The notes: generated from the sequence alone by a model not told the origin. Positions 1-9,064 are shown, counted from the stretch's first letter. The stretch: 64,000 nt of DNA from Bacteriovoracaceae bacterium (GCA_021737405.1 JAIPEG010000004.1:62001-126000); one strand, 5' to 3'. A program made the numbers and translations.

Positions 1-320
1 GACGCCAAGGAACATTCGTACAGGTGACTTTATTTTGGAGGGCCTTTAAAAGGCTCATAAAGTCCCATACCGCAAAGATGTGACACTCCATAAAAGTTTG
101 AATTGCTGAGAGATTTGTTAATTCTCTATAAACAGGGTGTCGCACCAGTGAGAGGTGATGATCATTTATTATTTGCTTCATGAGATTAAATCTAACAAAA
201 TAAAAGCTGAGGTTCCATACCTTTCGCCGTGTGTAGAAGCTAAAAATAGGGAAGTCTAAGTTTCTCTTAAGAATACGAATAATTTTGTTTATTTTGAAAA
301 TGATCGTTTGGTAGGAAAAA
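1..320. other. Non-coding stretch before tRNA-Leu
   Basis: No open reading frame with a convincing start, ribosome binding site or protein character is visible in either strand. It is AT-rich and lies downstream of the minus-strand tRNA-Leu. tRNA 3' flanks are common integration sites, but I see no second copy of the tRNA-Leu 3' end here. The window edge may cut a feature. Confidence 0.5.
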
Positions 321-406
321 TGGTGGCCCGGGCGAGACTTGAACTCGCACACTGTTACCAGCGGCGGATTTTGAATCCGCTGCGTCTACCATTCCGCCAC
401 CGGGCC
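321..406 (-). tRNA. tRNA-Leu (CAA anticodon)
   Basis: Read on the minus strand this folds as a class II tRNA. It has a 7-bp acceptor stem (GGCCCGG/CCGGGCC), D-arm sequence GGTAGACGC, an anticodon stem GCGGA/TCCGC with loop TTCAAAA (anticodon CAA), a long variable arm, a T-arm with loop TTCAAGT, and an encoded CCA end. The long variable arm and the anticodon agree on leucine. Confidence 0.95.
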
Positions 407-468
407 AACAGAGAAGCATCATAAAAAATTGCTGATTTCCTGTAAATAAAGAAATGAAAACAACGCTA

Positions 469-1434
469 TTAGTCGAGCTTTGACAGAAGAAGGGCCTCTC
501 TCGTTTTGTATCTAAAGCTATTTTGGCCTAGATGAGACTTCAAAAGCCCATTATCAATGATACAAGAGAACTTAATGTAATCTAATAAGTAGCGGGGAAA
601 TGACCAAAAACCAGTATTTAGGAGCTTCGCCGCTGAAGATAGGATGAAGCTTGGAATGGGAATTGTGGGACAGTTTAAAATATCTTTTGAGCTTTTTAGT
701 GAAGCACATTCGTCTGTTGCGACGTTATAGGTTCCGGTTGGAAGCTTTTCGAGGCTATCTTTTAAGATATTTGCCATATCAAATTCATGAATGAACTGAA
801 ACATTGGATTGAAATCCGCGCATACTGGAGCATAGGGGGTGATGAGGTATCTGGTCATCGTATTTTTAATTTGAGGTCCCACAATTGTACAAGGTCTAAG
901 GACAACTGTTTCAAGTTCTGATTGATGTTTCCACATCCAATTGGTGGCGATTTGATCCATTTCCACAACGTCTCTAAGTTCTGGGTGTTTAATAGATGCT
1001 CTTAAGGGATGGTCTTCATTAATGAAAACAGGATTGTCCGAAAGAGCGCCATAAACATGGTAGGTACTTAAAATAACAACTTTTCGAACAGCGAATTTTA
1101 GGCAGAGATCTAAGATTCTTTTTGTGCCCATCAGGTTAAGGTCAAGCCTTTGCTCCATTGTCCCCAATGGACTTGTGTCAGCGTGGGACATTCGCCCCAA
1201 ATGATAAACACAGTCAAATTCTTTATCTCGAAAAAGCTTTTCGAAATTGCCGCGAGTGTAACGCATTCTTATATAATCAATATTTTCATTTTGAATAGAT
1301 TCGGAAATGCTTCGAGAATCAACCCCAGTAATTTTAGTGTTAGGGTATTTTTTAACGAGAAGTCTCGCCGTGATTTTAGCTAAGCCTCCTGCCATACCAA
1401 TTATAAGGATAGATTTGATGTCTTCCTTTTTCAT
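469..1434 (-). CDS. NAD-dependent epimerase/dehydratase (extended SDR family)
   Basis: This 321-aa cytoplasmic protein begins with a Rossmann nucleotide-binding motif (LIIGMAGGLAKITA, about residues 10-23). It has an SDR-type active-site region with YHVYGA near residue 125 and the 'VVLRPCTIVGP' segment typical of extended SDRs. The classical YxxxK lysine is not obvious, so the chemistry is uncertain; a sugar-nucleotide or lipid-linked substrate is possible. Its start overlaps the stop of the upstream acyltransferase gene by one base (TAATG), so the two are translationally coupled. An SDR paired with an LPLAT suggests joint action on a lipid or envelope precursor (inference). Confidence 0.8.
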   Translation of the reverse strand: MKKEDIKSILIIGMAGGLAKITARLLVKKYPNTKITGVDSRSISESIQNENIDYIRMRYTRGNFEKLFRDKEFDCVYHLGRMSHADTSPLGTMEQRLDLNLMGTKRILDLCLKFAVRKVVILSTYHVYGALSDNPVFINEDHPLRASIKHPELRDVVEMDQIATNWMWKHQSELETVVLRPCTIVGPQIKNTMTRYLITPYAPVCADFNPMFQFIHEFDMANILKDSLEKLPTGTYNVATDECASLKSSKDILNCPTIPIPSFILSSAAKLLNTGFWSFPRYLLDYIKFSCIIDNGLLKSHLGQNSFRYKTREALLLSKLD

Positions 1435-2294
1435 TAATTTTTATCCTTTTGAGATTTATAATGATTTTGATTGGCAAAAAAAGGTCTTCGATTTTTTAGC
1501 CCTTCATTGGTCATATGCCTAATTTGAGTTCTGATTTTATCAATATGAATATCAATCTCTTTATCTGGGGCCTCTGGAGAGACGTCAGGCATTTCATAGG
1601 GTTCGCCTATGATTATATCAACTGGACTTGGAAGAGGCAGATAGAGTGGACTAAGGGGCAGTGCCGGTAATCCAAGTAATCTTGCTACTCCCTTCGCTTG
1701 ATAAACCCAAGGGAAAATCTCTTCAGCACCAATAACAGCGATAGGGAGAATTTTTATTTGTGAAGTAAGTGCCATTCTATAGAAGCCGCGAGTGAAACGT
1801 TGAAGCTTGTAAAAGTCAAAAGTACTCTTTGCAACTCCTCTTACTCCTTCAGGAAAAACGAGAACTGATTGTCCGCGACTAAGTAAATTAAGGCAGTTTT
1901 GCCTATCCCCAAGGACAGCGCCTCCCTCTGCGGCCAGAGTTCCTACCCAGGGAAGAGCTGTGAAAAACCTCTCGACCATAGATCTTAGAATTCGTGGAGG
2001 ATCGATCTCGGTGGCAAAGGCCGTGGCAATAAGTGTGGCATCAATGGCGATCTGGCCCGAGTGGTTGGAGACCACCATATAAGGTTCATCTCTTACATTT
2101 TCTTGTCCAAAAACCCTTACCTGAAAATAGCTATTATAGAGAGGCCAAATATACTCAAGAGTTTTTCTCGCTTTATTTAAATTTAAGCCCCAAGGGTCTT
2201 CCCCATCTGGGTAACGACGTTTGAGATCATGAAAAATTTTATCAAATTTTTCATCTGGAATATCAACTTTCAATGCTTTGAGAATATTATCCAA
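1434..2294 (-). CDS. Lysophospholipid acyltransferase family protein (MGAT-like LPLAT)
   Basis: This 286-aa acyltransferase shows the two block motifs of the glycerol-phosphate acyltransferase fold. They are NHSGQIAIDATL (about 78-89, with an H-X6-D spacing as in MGAT-like LPLATs rather than HX4D) and VFPEGVRG (about 146-153). It also has the family segment 'VIGAEEIFPWVY'. It should transfer an acyl chain to a lysolipid or acylglycerol at the inner membrane; the exact acceptor cannot be read from sequence. It is first in a two-gene unit with the SDR downstream (one-base overlap). Confidence 0.85.
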   Translation of the reverse strand: MDNILKALKVDIPDEKFDKIFHDLKRRYPDGEDPWGLNLNKARKTLEYIWPLYNSYFQVRVFGQENVRDEPYMVVSNHSGQIAIDATLIATAFATEIDPPRILRSMVERFFTALPWVGTLAAEGGAVLGDRQNCLNLLSRGQSVLVFPEGVRGVAKSTFDFYKLQRFTRGFYRMALTSQIKILPIAVIGAEEIFPWVYQAKGVARLLGLPALPLSPLYLPLPSPVDIIIGEPYEMPDVSPEAPDKEIDIHIDKIRTQIRHMTNEGLKNRRPFFANQNHYKSQKDKN

Positions 2295-2403
2295 CGCTCT
2301 TACTCAGTTAAAGGGCCTGTCTTGTAACTCATTTTAGCAGAATGTGTCCTCTTCTCAACTAGCGGTTGAAAGAGCTATCATATATGTATAAAAGGTAGGA
2401 CTT

Positions 2404-2730
2404 ATGGATAAGCAAAATGATTGGCGCAATAAATTCCAAGAAGTTTTTCAGGTTTGCTCTGAAGAGCTAAAGAAGACCACTGAGATTGGCAAAAAAATGC
2501 TTTCAGCTTCTAAAACAAACACAACACTTCATGAGACTTATGAGGAACTGGGCGTTCTCGTTGCTCGTGCAATCAAAAATAATGAATTGCAGTGGGATAA
2601 TGAAAAAGTACAAAAGCTTTTAATGAAAATCGAAGGCTGTGAGTCTGACCTTAAGGGTATTGAAGAAGAAGTAAATGATATTAGATTTTCTGAGGAAGAA
2701 GCAGCTAAGAATAATGAGGAAAAAAACTAA
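2404..2730 (+). CDS. Small acidic helical protein of unknown function
   Basis: This 108-aa protein is highly charged and predicted helical throughout. It has no signal peptide or membrane segment, and its C-terminus is rich in Glu and Asn. A purine-rich ribosome binding site (AGGTAGGA) precedes the ATG. A possible promoter (TTGAAA ... TATAAA, 15-bp spacer) lies just upstream at about 2366-2392. The 3' end overlaps the convergent engB gene by 4 bases. I do not recognise a family. Coding is supported by length, ribosome binding site and the tight fit to its neighbour. Confidence 0.7.
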   Translation: MDKQNDWRNKFQEVFQVCSEELKKTTEIGKKMLSASKTNTTLHETYEELGVLVARAIKNNELQWDNEKVQKLLMKIEGCESDLKGIEEEVNDIRFSEEEAAKNNEEKN

Positions 2731-3428
2731 TCTTCTTTTAGATCTTGTAAGAAGTTATATTGTTCAAGACAAAACCCAATAATATCTTGCTCAAGCTGAG
2801 GTAAACCGTCTCCATTTTCCGCAGAGACGAAGTTGATCTGTTTAACCCACTTATATTTTGAAAATAATTCTTTCTTCTTTTTCTCGAGGGCCGCTTTCTC
2901 TTTTTGTTTTTTAAATTTGTCGATTTTATTAAAACTAATAATCGTGTAATGAGGAGAGGTTCTTAGAAATTGGTGAAATTGTTGATCAGCATTTTGATCA
3001 GGATGGCGAGCATCTTGAATATTGATCAAAGAGACCGACGTTGGCAGGAACTCAAAAAATGAAGACATTAGCTGCTGCCAATTCTTCAGCATTTGCTTAG
3101 ATACTTCTGCATGTCCATAACCGGGTAAGTCAAAGAGGATAAAAGGAGGAAGTGTATCGTCTATTTTTCCTCTCTCACCAAGATTAAAGGAAAAGACATT
3201 GATCTCTCTTGTGCGCCCTGGAGTCTTTGAAACTTTTGCCGTTTTCTTGCCGAATAGGGTATTAATCAAGCTAGATTTTCCAACATTTGAGCGACCGACA
3301 AATGCTACGCCCACCATTTCGGGGTTCATTTGAAACAAATGATCTAGTTGCTCGATTTGGTCAAGACCAAGCTGAAAATGGGCTGAACCTCTAATGATTT
3401 CCACAGGCCTTTTGTACTCCCTTTTCAA
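2727..3428 (-). CDS. engB: Ribosome biogenesis GTP-binding protein YihA/YsxC (EngB)
   Basis: This TRAFAC-class GTPase (233 aa) has G1 GRSNVGKSSL (about 45-54), G3 DLPGYGHA, G4 NKIDK and G5 SAENGDG in the EngB order and spacing. EngB proteins assist late large-subunit ribosome assembly. The protein is somewhat longer than the usual ~200 aa, with about 10 extra N-terminal residues. The track start is a TTG with no clear Shine-Dalgarno, so translation may begin a few codons later. It is convergent with the preceding small gene and divergent from the sigma54-type regulator. Confidence 0.95.
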   Translation of the reverse strand: MKREYKRPVEIIRGSAHFQLGLDQIEQLDHLFQMNPEMVGVAFVGRSNVGKSSLINTLFGKKTAKVSKTPGRTREINVFSFNLGERGKIDDTLPPFILFDLPGYGHAEVSKQMLKNWQQLMSSFFEFLPTSVSLINIQDARHPDQNADQQFHQFLRTSPHYTIISFNKIDKFKKQKEKAALEKKKKELFSKYKWVKQINFVSAENGDGLPQLEQDIIGFCLEQYNFLQDLKED

Positions 3429-3500
3429 AGGTGAAACAAGCGTAAATCAAAATTTTCAATAGCTAGGGAATAATTCATAGTGCCCTTGTCTGGAGGTCTA

Positions 3501-4721
3501 ATGGAAATTCTGAAAAATATTCAAAATTCAATGTTGAGAATGGGGGATTCTATGGAGTTAAGACCCCTAGATGGCAGAAGGGGGAGGCGTAGGATAAATC
3601 GTACCCAAGTTACCTTTGAGGTGCTTAAAGGGGCTACAGAACAAATTAGACCGTGCCATATTCGATTAAGGGCCTCGAAAGTGGCCGGTAAGTTTGAGTT
3701 AAGAAATAGGGAAAGTGGAGTTATGGAGTTTCGGAGTCTTTCTGATACACCCTTCATCCATAATGGGAATCTTTCATTTTCTTCTCTCTTAAAAAGAGGA
3801 GATATCCTAGACTTAGATTACAACCGTCTAACTTTCCTAAGCGGTGATCTAAGTAAGGAGTCTCAAGAGCTACCATTTCTAAGATGGCCTAGTGATATTC
3901 CGCTTTGTCTGGAGGGAGAAACGGGTACTGGAAAGTCTACTCTTGCCAAAAAGATTCACGATAAATTTATTGGATCCCATCTTCCATTCATTCAAATTAA
4001 TTTGTCTTCTTTCAGTGAAGGTCTAATTGAAAGCGAGTTATTTGGTCATGAAAAAGGAGCTTTCACTGGGGCATTGAGAGAAAAAAGAGGGGCCATAGAA
4101 TTGGCTAATAAGGGGACACTCTTTATTGATGAAGTAGATTCACTGCCTCTTCATATACAGGTAAAGCTATTAACTTTTTTAGATGATTTTACCTTTCGCA
4201 GAGTAGGTGGAGAGGTAAATAAGAAGTCTACTTGCCGTATTATCTTCGCTTCTGGTCGCTCATTAAAACAGTTGGTTGCTAAAGGCCAATTTCGCTCAGA
4301 TCTCTATTTTAGGATAAGTGCAGGTCTAAATCATTGCCTACCTCCTTTAAGAGAAAATCCATTAGTCATAAAAACGTTTATTGAGGATTTTGCTACTCGA
4401 AATGGGGTTTGTTTTACGAATGAGTTAGTAGAGTACTATATGAAACAATATTGGCCGGGAAATATTAGGCAATTGATGTCGCACCTCACTCGAAAGGTAT
4501 TAGGACAACAAAGAGAGGAGAAAATAATTCGAATAGATTCAAATGATTCGGAAATTTCGCTTTTTCAACCTCAAAAAACAAACGAGGAAATAGTTCCTCT
4601 AGAAGAATTTAAAAGAGAATACTGCAAAAGCATTTTTCTACATTGTAATGGGTCTTATGAAAATGCTAGCAAAAAGTTAGGAATCGCAAAGAGTACTCTA
4701 AGAAGGGTTATTGCTGCTTAG
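3501..4721 (+). CDS. Sigma54-dependent transcriptional activator with a non-receiver N-terminal domain
   Basis: The central AAA+ domain has Walker A GETGTGKST (about 140), the sigma54-contacting GAFTGA loop, and Walker B with sensor context TLFIDEVDSL. It ends in a Fis-type helix-turn-helix (final 40 residues, 'NASKKLGIAKSTLRRVI'). There is no phosphorylatable receiver domain. The N-terminal ~120 residues look beta-rich and could be a degenerate FHA-like sensor (weak). The track starts at GTG 3480, but ATG 3501 follows a strong GGAGG with 4-base spacing, so I use that. Its 3' end overlaps the convergent FliL-like gene by 4 bases. Targets are unknown. Confidence 0.88.
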   Translation: MEILKNIQNSMLRMGDSMELRPLDGRRGRRRINRTQVTFEVLKGATEQIRPCHIRLRASKVAGKFELRNRESGVMEFRSLSDTPFIHNGNLSFSSLLKRGDILDLDYNRLTFLSGDLSKESQELPFLRWPSDIPLCLEGETGTGKSTLAKKIHDKFIGSHLPFIQINLSSFSEGLIESELFGHEKGAFTGALREKRGAIELANKGTLFIDEVDSLPLHIQVKLLTFLDDFTFRRVGGEVNKKSTCRIIFASGRSLKQLVAKGQFRSDLYFRISAGLNHCLPPLRENPLVIKTFIEDFATRNGVCFTNELVEYYMKQYWPGNIRQLMSHLTRKVLGQQREEKIIRIDSNDSEISLFQPQKTNEEIVPLEEFKREYCKSIFLHCNGSYENASKKLGIAKSTLRRVIAA

Positions 4722-5584
4722 CCTGCAATCATTGAGTCAATATAGACTTCCTTAATTTCACCTTTAATTTTCAGTCTTTTAAGAAGGTCATTCATTTCTC
4801 TTAAGATTTTTTCTTTGACGATGATTTTTCCTTCTTCTTCAAGTGGAAATTCAATTGAAATGGGTTCTATCTTAGAGTTTAGGACGTCATGGATATAATT
4901 GGTGTTTTGCCATAGATATTCTTTGATATATTTATTTGACGACTCAAATGTAAAATCGATCACAAGTTTTCTAACGGCACCATTTGACTTGACGTAAGCA
5001 GGGAGAACCACGTTTGAAACTTTAAATTGCTTTTCAGTTCTTTTGAAGTAAGCAGGTCTTCGGCTAATTGCCGTTGCCTTATCAACCTCTTCAGCGATTT
5101 CAGAGGCCGGGCTTCTCGATTCTTCTGCAATCTTATTCGATTGAACATAGATGTTCACACTTGCTAGAGTTGCTACAGTTGATAGTGTAACAAAACTCGC
5201 AATCTGAGTTGGTTGTAGATTTATATACCAGCTTTTAAGTTTTAAAAGTGGTGGAGCGAGTAAGACGCCAAATGTCGCTAAAATCCTGGTCCATTTAATA
5301 CTTTTGATGTCGGTCTCTTTTGCCTTATGGACGACATTAATTGTCTTTTGTTTGGCCTTGTCCAATTGCTCTTTTGTCGATAGGACTTTAGTAAGGGCCT
5401 TTACTTTTTTTTGATTAAGCTTTTCTTTCAGATCTCCTCTTCTAGAAGTGAGAAGTTCTTTACTCGTTTGATATTTCTTTTTAATTTTTTGAGGCGTAAG
5501 GGATTTTGCCTTTCCACTTAAAAGGCTTAAGAAGTTCGAAATGAAGCTATTGATCAGCTCCTCAATTTTTAACCATTTGTTCAA
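4718..5584 (-). CDS. Membrane protein with C-terminal FliL-like domain
   Basis: The N-terminal ~85 residues are Lys/Gln-rich and probably coiled coil. Two hydrophobic stretches follow; the clear one is ASFVTLSTVATLASVNIYV, about 130-150. A periplasmic C-terminal region of about 110 aa ends like FliL proteins ('LKIKGEIKEVYIDSMIAG'), with the helix-strand pattern that matches the stomatin-like fold of FliL. FliL binds flagellar stators; a FliL-like domain here may act with another proton-driven motor (inference). The start is TTG with GGAGG 9-10 bases upstream. No flagellar genes are adjacent. A short ORF lies immediately upstream on the same strand. Confidence 0.55.
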   Translation of the reverse strand: MNKWLKIEELINSFISNFLSLLSGKAKSLTPQKIKKKYQTSKELLTSRRGDLKEKLNQKKVKALTKVLSTKEQLDKAKQKTINVVHKAKETDIKSIKWTRILATFGVLLAPPLLKLKSWYINLQPTQIASFVTLSTVATLASVNIYVQSNKIAEESRSPASEIAEEVDKATAISRRPAYFKRTEKQFKVSNVVLPAYVKSNGAVRKLVIDFTFESSNKYIKEYLWQNTNYIHDVLNSKIEPISIEFPLEEEGKIIVKEKILREMNDLLKRLKIKGEIKEVYIDSMIAG

Positions 5585-5609
5585 AGAGAAGCCTCCCTAA
5601 AATGTGCTC

Positions 5610-5741
5610 TCAGTTAATCTTTTCGGCTCTTTTTAGACAATTATTGAGAGTAGTTTTAACTATTGCCTTACGTGATTTCAGTGCCTTAAGTGCGGAAATC
5701 TTTTCCTCAATGGTGGCTATTTTAGGGGACCTTTCACACAT
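5610..5741 (-). CDS. Possible 43-aa small protein upstream of the FliL-like gene
   Basis: An ATG-initiated ORF too short for the track encodes MCERSPKIATIEEKISALKA..., a Lys/Ala-rich, probably helical peptide ending 25 bases before the TTG start of the FliL-like gene. A GGAGG lies about 9 bases before its ATG. The placement and amphipathic composition suggest a small co-transcribed protein. No homology is recognised, and a leader role cannot be excluded. Confidence 0.45.
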   Translation of the reverse strand: MCERSPKIATIEEKISALKALKSRKAIVKTTLNNCLKRAEKIN

Positions 5742-5790
5742 GGGCTAAGGCCTCCGATAAAGAGTTGAATGTCCTTGGGAGGATCAAGAA

Positions 5791-6462
5791 ATGAAGTTTA
5801 TGAGTTTGATACAGAAGTTGATTAGTTTTGGTCTATGTTTACAGCTTTTTGGTTGTGCTGAATTACTTGAAAATAGATCCTTTATTGATCAGATGGACCA
5901 CCAAACGGAAAATGTTTTTGTCCCTGGCCAAGATTTTGATTATACCCCAGGGGATAGCGGTACCCCTTATAGGACACGAGAAGAGATTGCTATGCGTACA
6001 CCAGCAAGTGATCTAGAGAATAGTACTCGCGAAGAATCTAGCTCTCTTTATCGTGAACTAAGTTTTAAAGAGCGCAAATTAAACTTAAGGGAGCGTGAAC
6101 TTTATAATGAAGTGATGCCTTACTTAGAAACACCATCAGAAAAAATATACTTTCTTTCTTTAACACCAAATCAGAGAAGAGATTATTTGGATTCTCGAAG
6201 AATCGATTATTCCGGTTCGATGGCCGGTAATTTTGGAGGTGGGCCCTCTAGAGGACTCGCTTCTTTACAGCCTGTCTACTCAAGTGCTCTCCAGCTTGGA
6301 ATGACCAAGGATCAGGTGATGAGTGCTTGGGGACGGCCTGCTCGAGTTGAGGTGGCTGGTAACCCGCGTAACGAAAATGAGCGTTGGTCTTTTTATGAAA
6401 ATGGCCAGGTCAAGTTTGTCTATTTTGAGGGTGGAGCCGTTCAAGGCTGGAATCTTAACTAG
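5791..6462 (+). CDS. Lipoprotein with BamE/SmpA-like C-terminal domain
   Basis: A signal peptide ends in a lipobox (LQLFGC), so this is a lipoprotein, presumably of the outer membrane. The middle (residues 40-130) is polar, with a charged helical stretch. The C-terminal ~60 residues contain 'LGMTKDQVMSAWGRP' and a 'WSFYENGQVKFVYFEGG' stretch. This is the pattern of the SmpA/OmlA (BamE-type) fold, in which the 'GMTxxxVxxxWGxP' helix is characteristic. A strong GGAGG precedes the ATG. It may act in envelope assembly, but it is larger than BamE and lies alone. Confidence 0.7.
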   Translation: MKFMSLIQKLISFGLCLQLFGCAELLENRSFIDQMDHQTENVFVPGQDFDYTPGDSGTPYRTREEIAMRTPASDLENSTREESSSLYRELSFKERKLNLRERELYNEVMPYLETPSEKIYFLSLTPNQRRDYLDSRRIDYSGSMAGNFGGGPSRGLASLQPVYSSALQLGMTKDQVMSAWGRPARVEVAGNPRNENERWSFYENGQVKFVYFEGGAVQGWNLN

Positions 6463-6596
6463 AACAGAGCGTAAAATCTTGTTCGATCTCTTAAATTCAG
6501 TAACTTAGGACCCTGAAGAAACCTTTAATCCGTTGTTTTCTCACTTAAATTTTTATAAGGTGCTTTATTAAATATCAACCAAATCTAGGTGGGTGC

Positions 6597-7601
6597 ATGA
6601 GCGACCTATTAAATGACTTTACCCTTGAGTTTGAGAAACCAGTTCGCGCCTTAGAGAGGCAAATTGAAGAACTCCAAGAAGCGGAAAGAAAATCTGAAAT
6701 AGATATTTCAAAAGAAATCAAAGCGCTTCAAAAGAAGGTTAATTCTCTCATCAAAGAAATTTATTCTAATCTTACGCCATGGGAGAGGGTTCAATTATCC
6801 CGTCACCCCAAAAGACCTCACTGTATTGAATATATAAACAACCTTTTCACTGACTTTCATGAAGTTGCGGGTGACCGGTTCTTTGCTAACGACCAGGCGA
6901 TTATTGGTGGCTTTGGTTATCTAGGTGATCAAAAGGTTTGTGTTATTGGTATTGAAAAAGGAAGAAAGACTAAAGAAAAGGTCATTCATAACTTTGGTAT
7001 GCCAAGACCAGAGGGCTATAGAAAAGCTTTGCGCCTTATGAATATGGCCGCAAGATTTGATATCCCCATCATTACTCTTGTTGATACTCCGGGAGCTTAT
7101 CCTGGAATTGGTGCCGAAGAGAGAGGCCAGTCTAGTGCGATTGCAGAAAATTTAGCTGAAATGTTTGATATCCAAACACCTATTATCTCTCTCGTTATTG
7201 GTGAAGGTGGTTCTGGTGGAGCCCTAGGGATTGCTATCGCTGACAAAGTCCTAATGATGGAATACTCCATATACTCAGTTATCTCACCAGAGTCCTGTGC
7301 TTCTATTCTCTGGGCAGACCCTAAGAAAGCAGAGGTTGCAGCAAATGCTCTCGATATAGGTCCACATAAGGCCCTAGAGCTTCAAGTAATTGATGGAATT
7401 GTTCCTGAGTGTAGCGGTGGCGCTCACAAGGATCCTGAAGCCACTTACGAAATGGTAAAAAAAGCTTTAGAAAAAGAGCTTAAGGCCCTTACAAAAACGA
7501 GCACCAAAAAGCTGCTTGAGAATCGTTTTCATAAATTTAGAAAAATTGGGAATCATACTATTGCCTTGGAAGGTGAGTCTGATTTTCAAGTTTTTCAATA
7601 G
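6597..7601 (+). CDS. accA: Acetyl-CoA carboxylase carboxyltransferase subunit alpha
   Basis: This is a full-length AccA (334 aa; the usual size is about 320). It transfers the carboxyl group from carboxybiotin to acetyl-CoA with AccD in the first step of fatty acid synthesis. Visible hallmarks are the N-terminal coiled coil, 'RHPKRPHCIEYINNLF', the crotonase-fold glycine segments (TLVDTPGAYPGIGAEERGQ; IGEGGSGGALGI) and 'SVISPESCASILWAD'. It heads a tight run with yicC, gmk and spoT/rel (9-base gap to yicC). Confidence 0.97.
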   Translation: MSDLLNDFTLEFEKPVRALERQIEELQEAERKSEIDISKEIKALQKKVNSLIKEIYSNLTPWERVQLSRHPKRPHCIEYINNLFTDFHEVAGDRFFANDQAIIGGFGYLGDQKVCVIGIEKGRKTKEKVIHNFGMPRPEGYRKALRLMNMAARFDIPIITLVDTPGAYPGIGAEERGQSSAIAENLAEMFDIQTPIISLVIGEGGSGGALGIAIADKVLMMEYSIYSVISPESCASILWADPKKAEVAANALDIGPHKALELQVIDGIVPECSGGAHKDPEATYEMVKKALEKELKALTKTSTKKLLENRFHKFRKIGNHTIALEGESDFQVFQ

Positions 7602-7610
7602 GGAGAAGGG

Positions 7611-8480
7611 ATGACCCTTTATTCGATGACCGGTTTTGGTCGCGCAGAAGAAGAAAGCGATCGTTATGTAGTTACTGTTGAGATTAAGTCTGTAAATCAT
7701 CGCTTTAAAGATGCTAGATTTAAAATGTCATCACTCTTTAATTCAGTTGAATTGGATCTAAAAAAGATCCTCTTTAAAGAACATAAAAGAGGAAGTTTTG
7801 ATATTTATGTAAACTTTAAACGAGCAGAATCTAACTCAAAATTCGAAGATATTGATGCCGCTAAGGTAAAAGATTACTTAACGAGGGTTAAGAATTGGAT
7901 TGGTAGTGAAGACCTGCAAATTCAGCCTACAGAGTTTTTAAGAAATGAGTTTTTAGCAGATAATGATCTAAGTAAAGATCCTGAATTAATTGAAATAACA
8001 AAAAAAGCCTTTTCTAAAGCAGTTTTGAGCCTAAAAGAATCTCGCTCTGTGGAGGGGGCAAAGTTAAAGACTGTCATACTAGAGCATCAATCCGTTTATA
8101 AAGAATTTTTTGAAAAAATTGAGGCCGTGTCAGAAACCTTTCAAAAAAGTGTAGAAGATAAACTCAAAAAAAGATTTGAAGAACATAGAGAAGAAATTAA
8201 AGCCGATGAGCCGCGCTTTATGCAGGAAGTGATTTTTTATTTAGAGAAGCTTGATGTCCATGAAGAGCTCAACAGAATTAAATCACATCTTCAAAAATTA
8301 GATGATCTAATAGGCCAAGGCGGAGAGTGCGGTCGCCAGATTGATTTCATGGTTCAAGAGCTTAATAGAGAAACAAATACAATTGGTTCAAAATCATCTT
8401 CTGAAGAAATATCAAATAATATTGTGCAGATGAAAGTTCAGCTTGAAAAAATTAGAGAGCAAGGTCTTAACCTCGAATAA
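7611..8480 (+). CDS. yicC: YicC family protein
   Basis: This 289-aa protein begins with the diagnostic YicC N-terminus (LYSMTGFGRAE). It has 'EIKSVNHRFKDARFK' and the C-terminal block 'GRQIDFMVQELNRE.NTIGSKS' typical of YicC/YloC. Family members are conserved endoribonucleases and adaptors linked to RNA turnover and stationary-phase stress. yicC-gmk is a widespread gene pair. It has an AGAAGGG ribosome binding site, and its stop overlaps the gmk start (TAATG). Confidence 0.95.
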   Translation: MTLYSMTGFGRAEEESDRYVVTVEIKSVNHRFKDARFKMSSLFNSVELDLKKILFKEHKRGSFDIYVNFKRAESNSKFEDIDAAKVKDYLTRVKNWIGSEDLQIQPTEFLRNEFLADNDLSKDPELIEITKKAFSKAVLSLKESRSVEGAKLKTVILEHQSVYKEFFEKIEAVSETFQKSVEDKLKKRFEEHREEIKADEPRFMQEVIFYLEKLDVHEELNRIKSHLQKLDDLIGQGGECGRQIDFMVQELNRETNTIGSKSSSEEISNNIVQMKVQLEKIREQGLNLE

Positions 8481-9052
8481 TGATGAACGAACGTGGAAAA
8501 ATTATAATTATTGTGGCTCCATCCGGAACAGGTAAGTCGACCCTAATCAAAAGGTTAAAAGAAGAGTTTCGTGAACTTCATTGGTCGGTTAGTTTTACAA
8601 CGCGAAAGATGCGGCCAGATGAAGTAGATGGAAAGCATTACTTCTATATTTCTCGCGAAGAATTCATAAAGAAAAAAGATCAGGGCGACTTTGTTGAGTG
8701 GGCAGAGGTTCATGGGAACTTTTATGGCACTTCCCTCGGTTTTGTATCCACCAAAATAAAGAACGGATTTAGCCTACTTTTTGATCTTGATGTCCAGGGA
8801 GCTGATAATATGAAAACTCAGTTTGGAGACGAGGCTCAGTGCATCTTTATCTCACCTCCAGGGATCGAAGCGCTTGAAGAGCGTTTGAGAGGGAGAGGAA
8901 CAGATTCAGAAGATGTGATAAAGTTAAGACTAGAGAATGCGAGATCTGAGTTAATGAGACGCGACGATTACGATTATGTTGTGGTCAATGATGAACTTGA
9001 GCAAGCTTATCAGGATCTTCGTAGAATAGTTGGGGATATCCTCAAAATATAA
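8480..9052 (+). CDS. gmk: Guanylate kinase
   Basis: This 190-aa P-loop kinase converts GMP to GDP using ATP. The P-loop APSGTGKST lies near residue 14. The GMP-binding segment 'VSFTTRKMRPDEVDGKHYFYI' and lid-region arginines (LRGRGTD) are intact. There are two adjacent ATG codons (8480 and 8483), and either may be used. It sits in the common yicC-gmk-(rpoZ)-spoT arrangement, but no rpoZ ORF lies in the 12-base gap to the next gene. Confidence 0.97.
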   Translation: MMNERGKIIIIVAPSGTGKSTLIKRLKEEFRELHWSVSFTTRKMRPDEVDGKHYFYISREEFIKKKDQGDFVEWAEVHGNFYGTSLGFVSTKIKNGFSLLFDLDVQGADNMKTQFGDEAQCIFISPPGIEALEERLRGRGTDSEDVIKLRLENARSELMRRDDYDYVVVNDELEQAYQDLRRIVGDILKI

Positions 9053-9064
9053 AAGAGAGTTATT

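Noticed and set aside
1-406. Integration scar at tRNA-Leu
   Set aside because: tRNA 3' flank is a likely target, but no duplicated tRNA-Leu end is visible in the available 320 bases.
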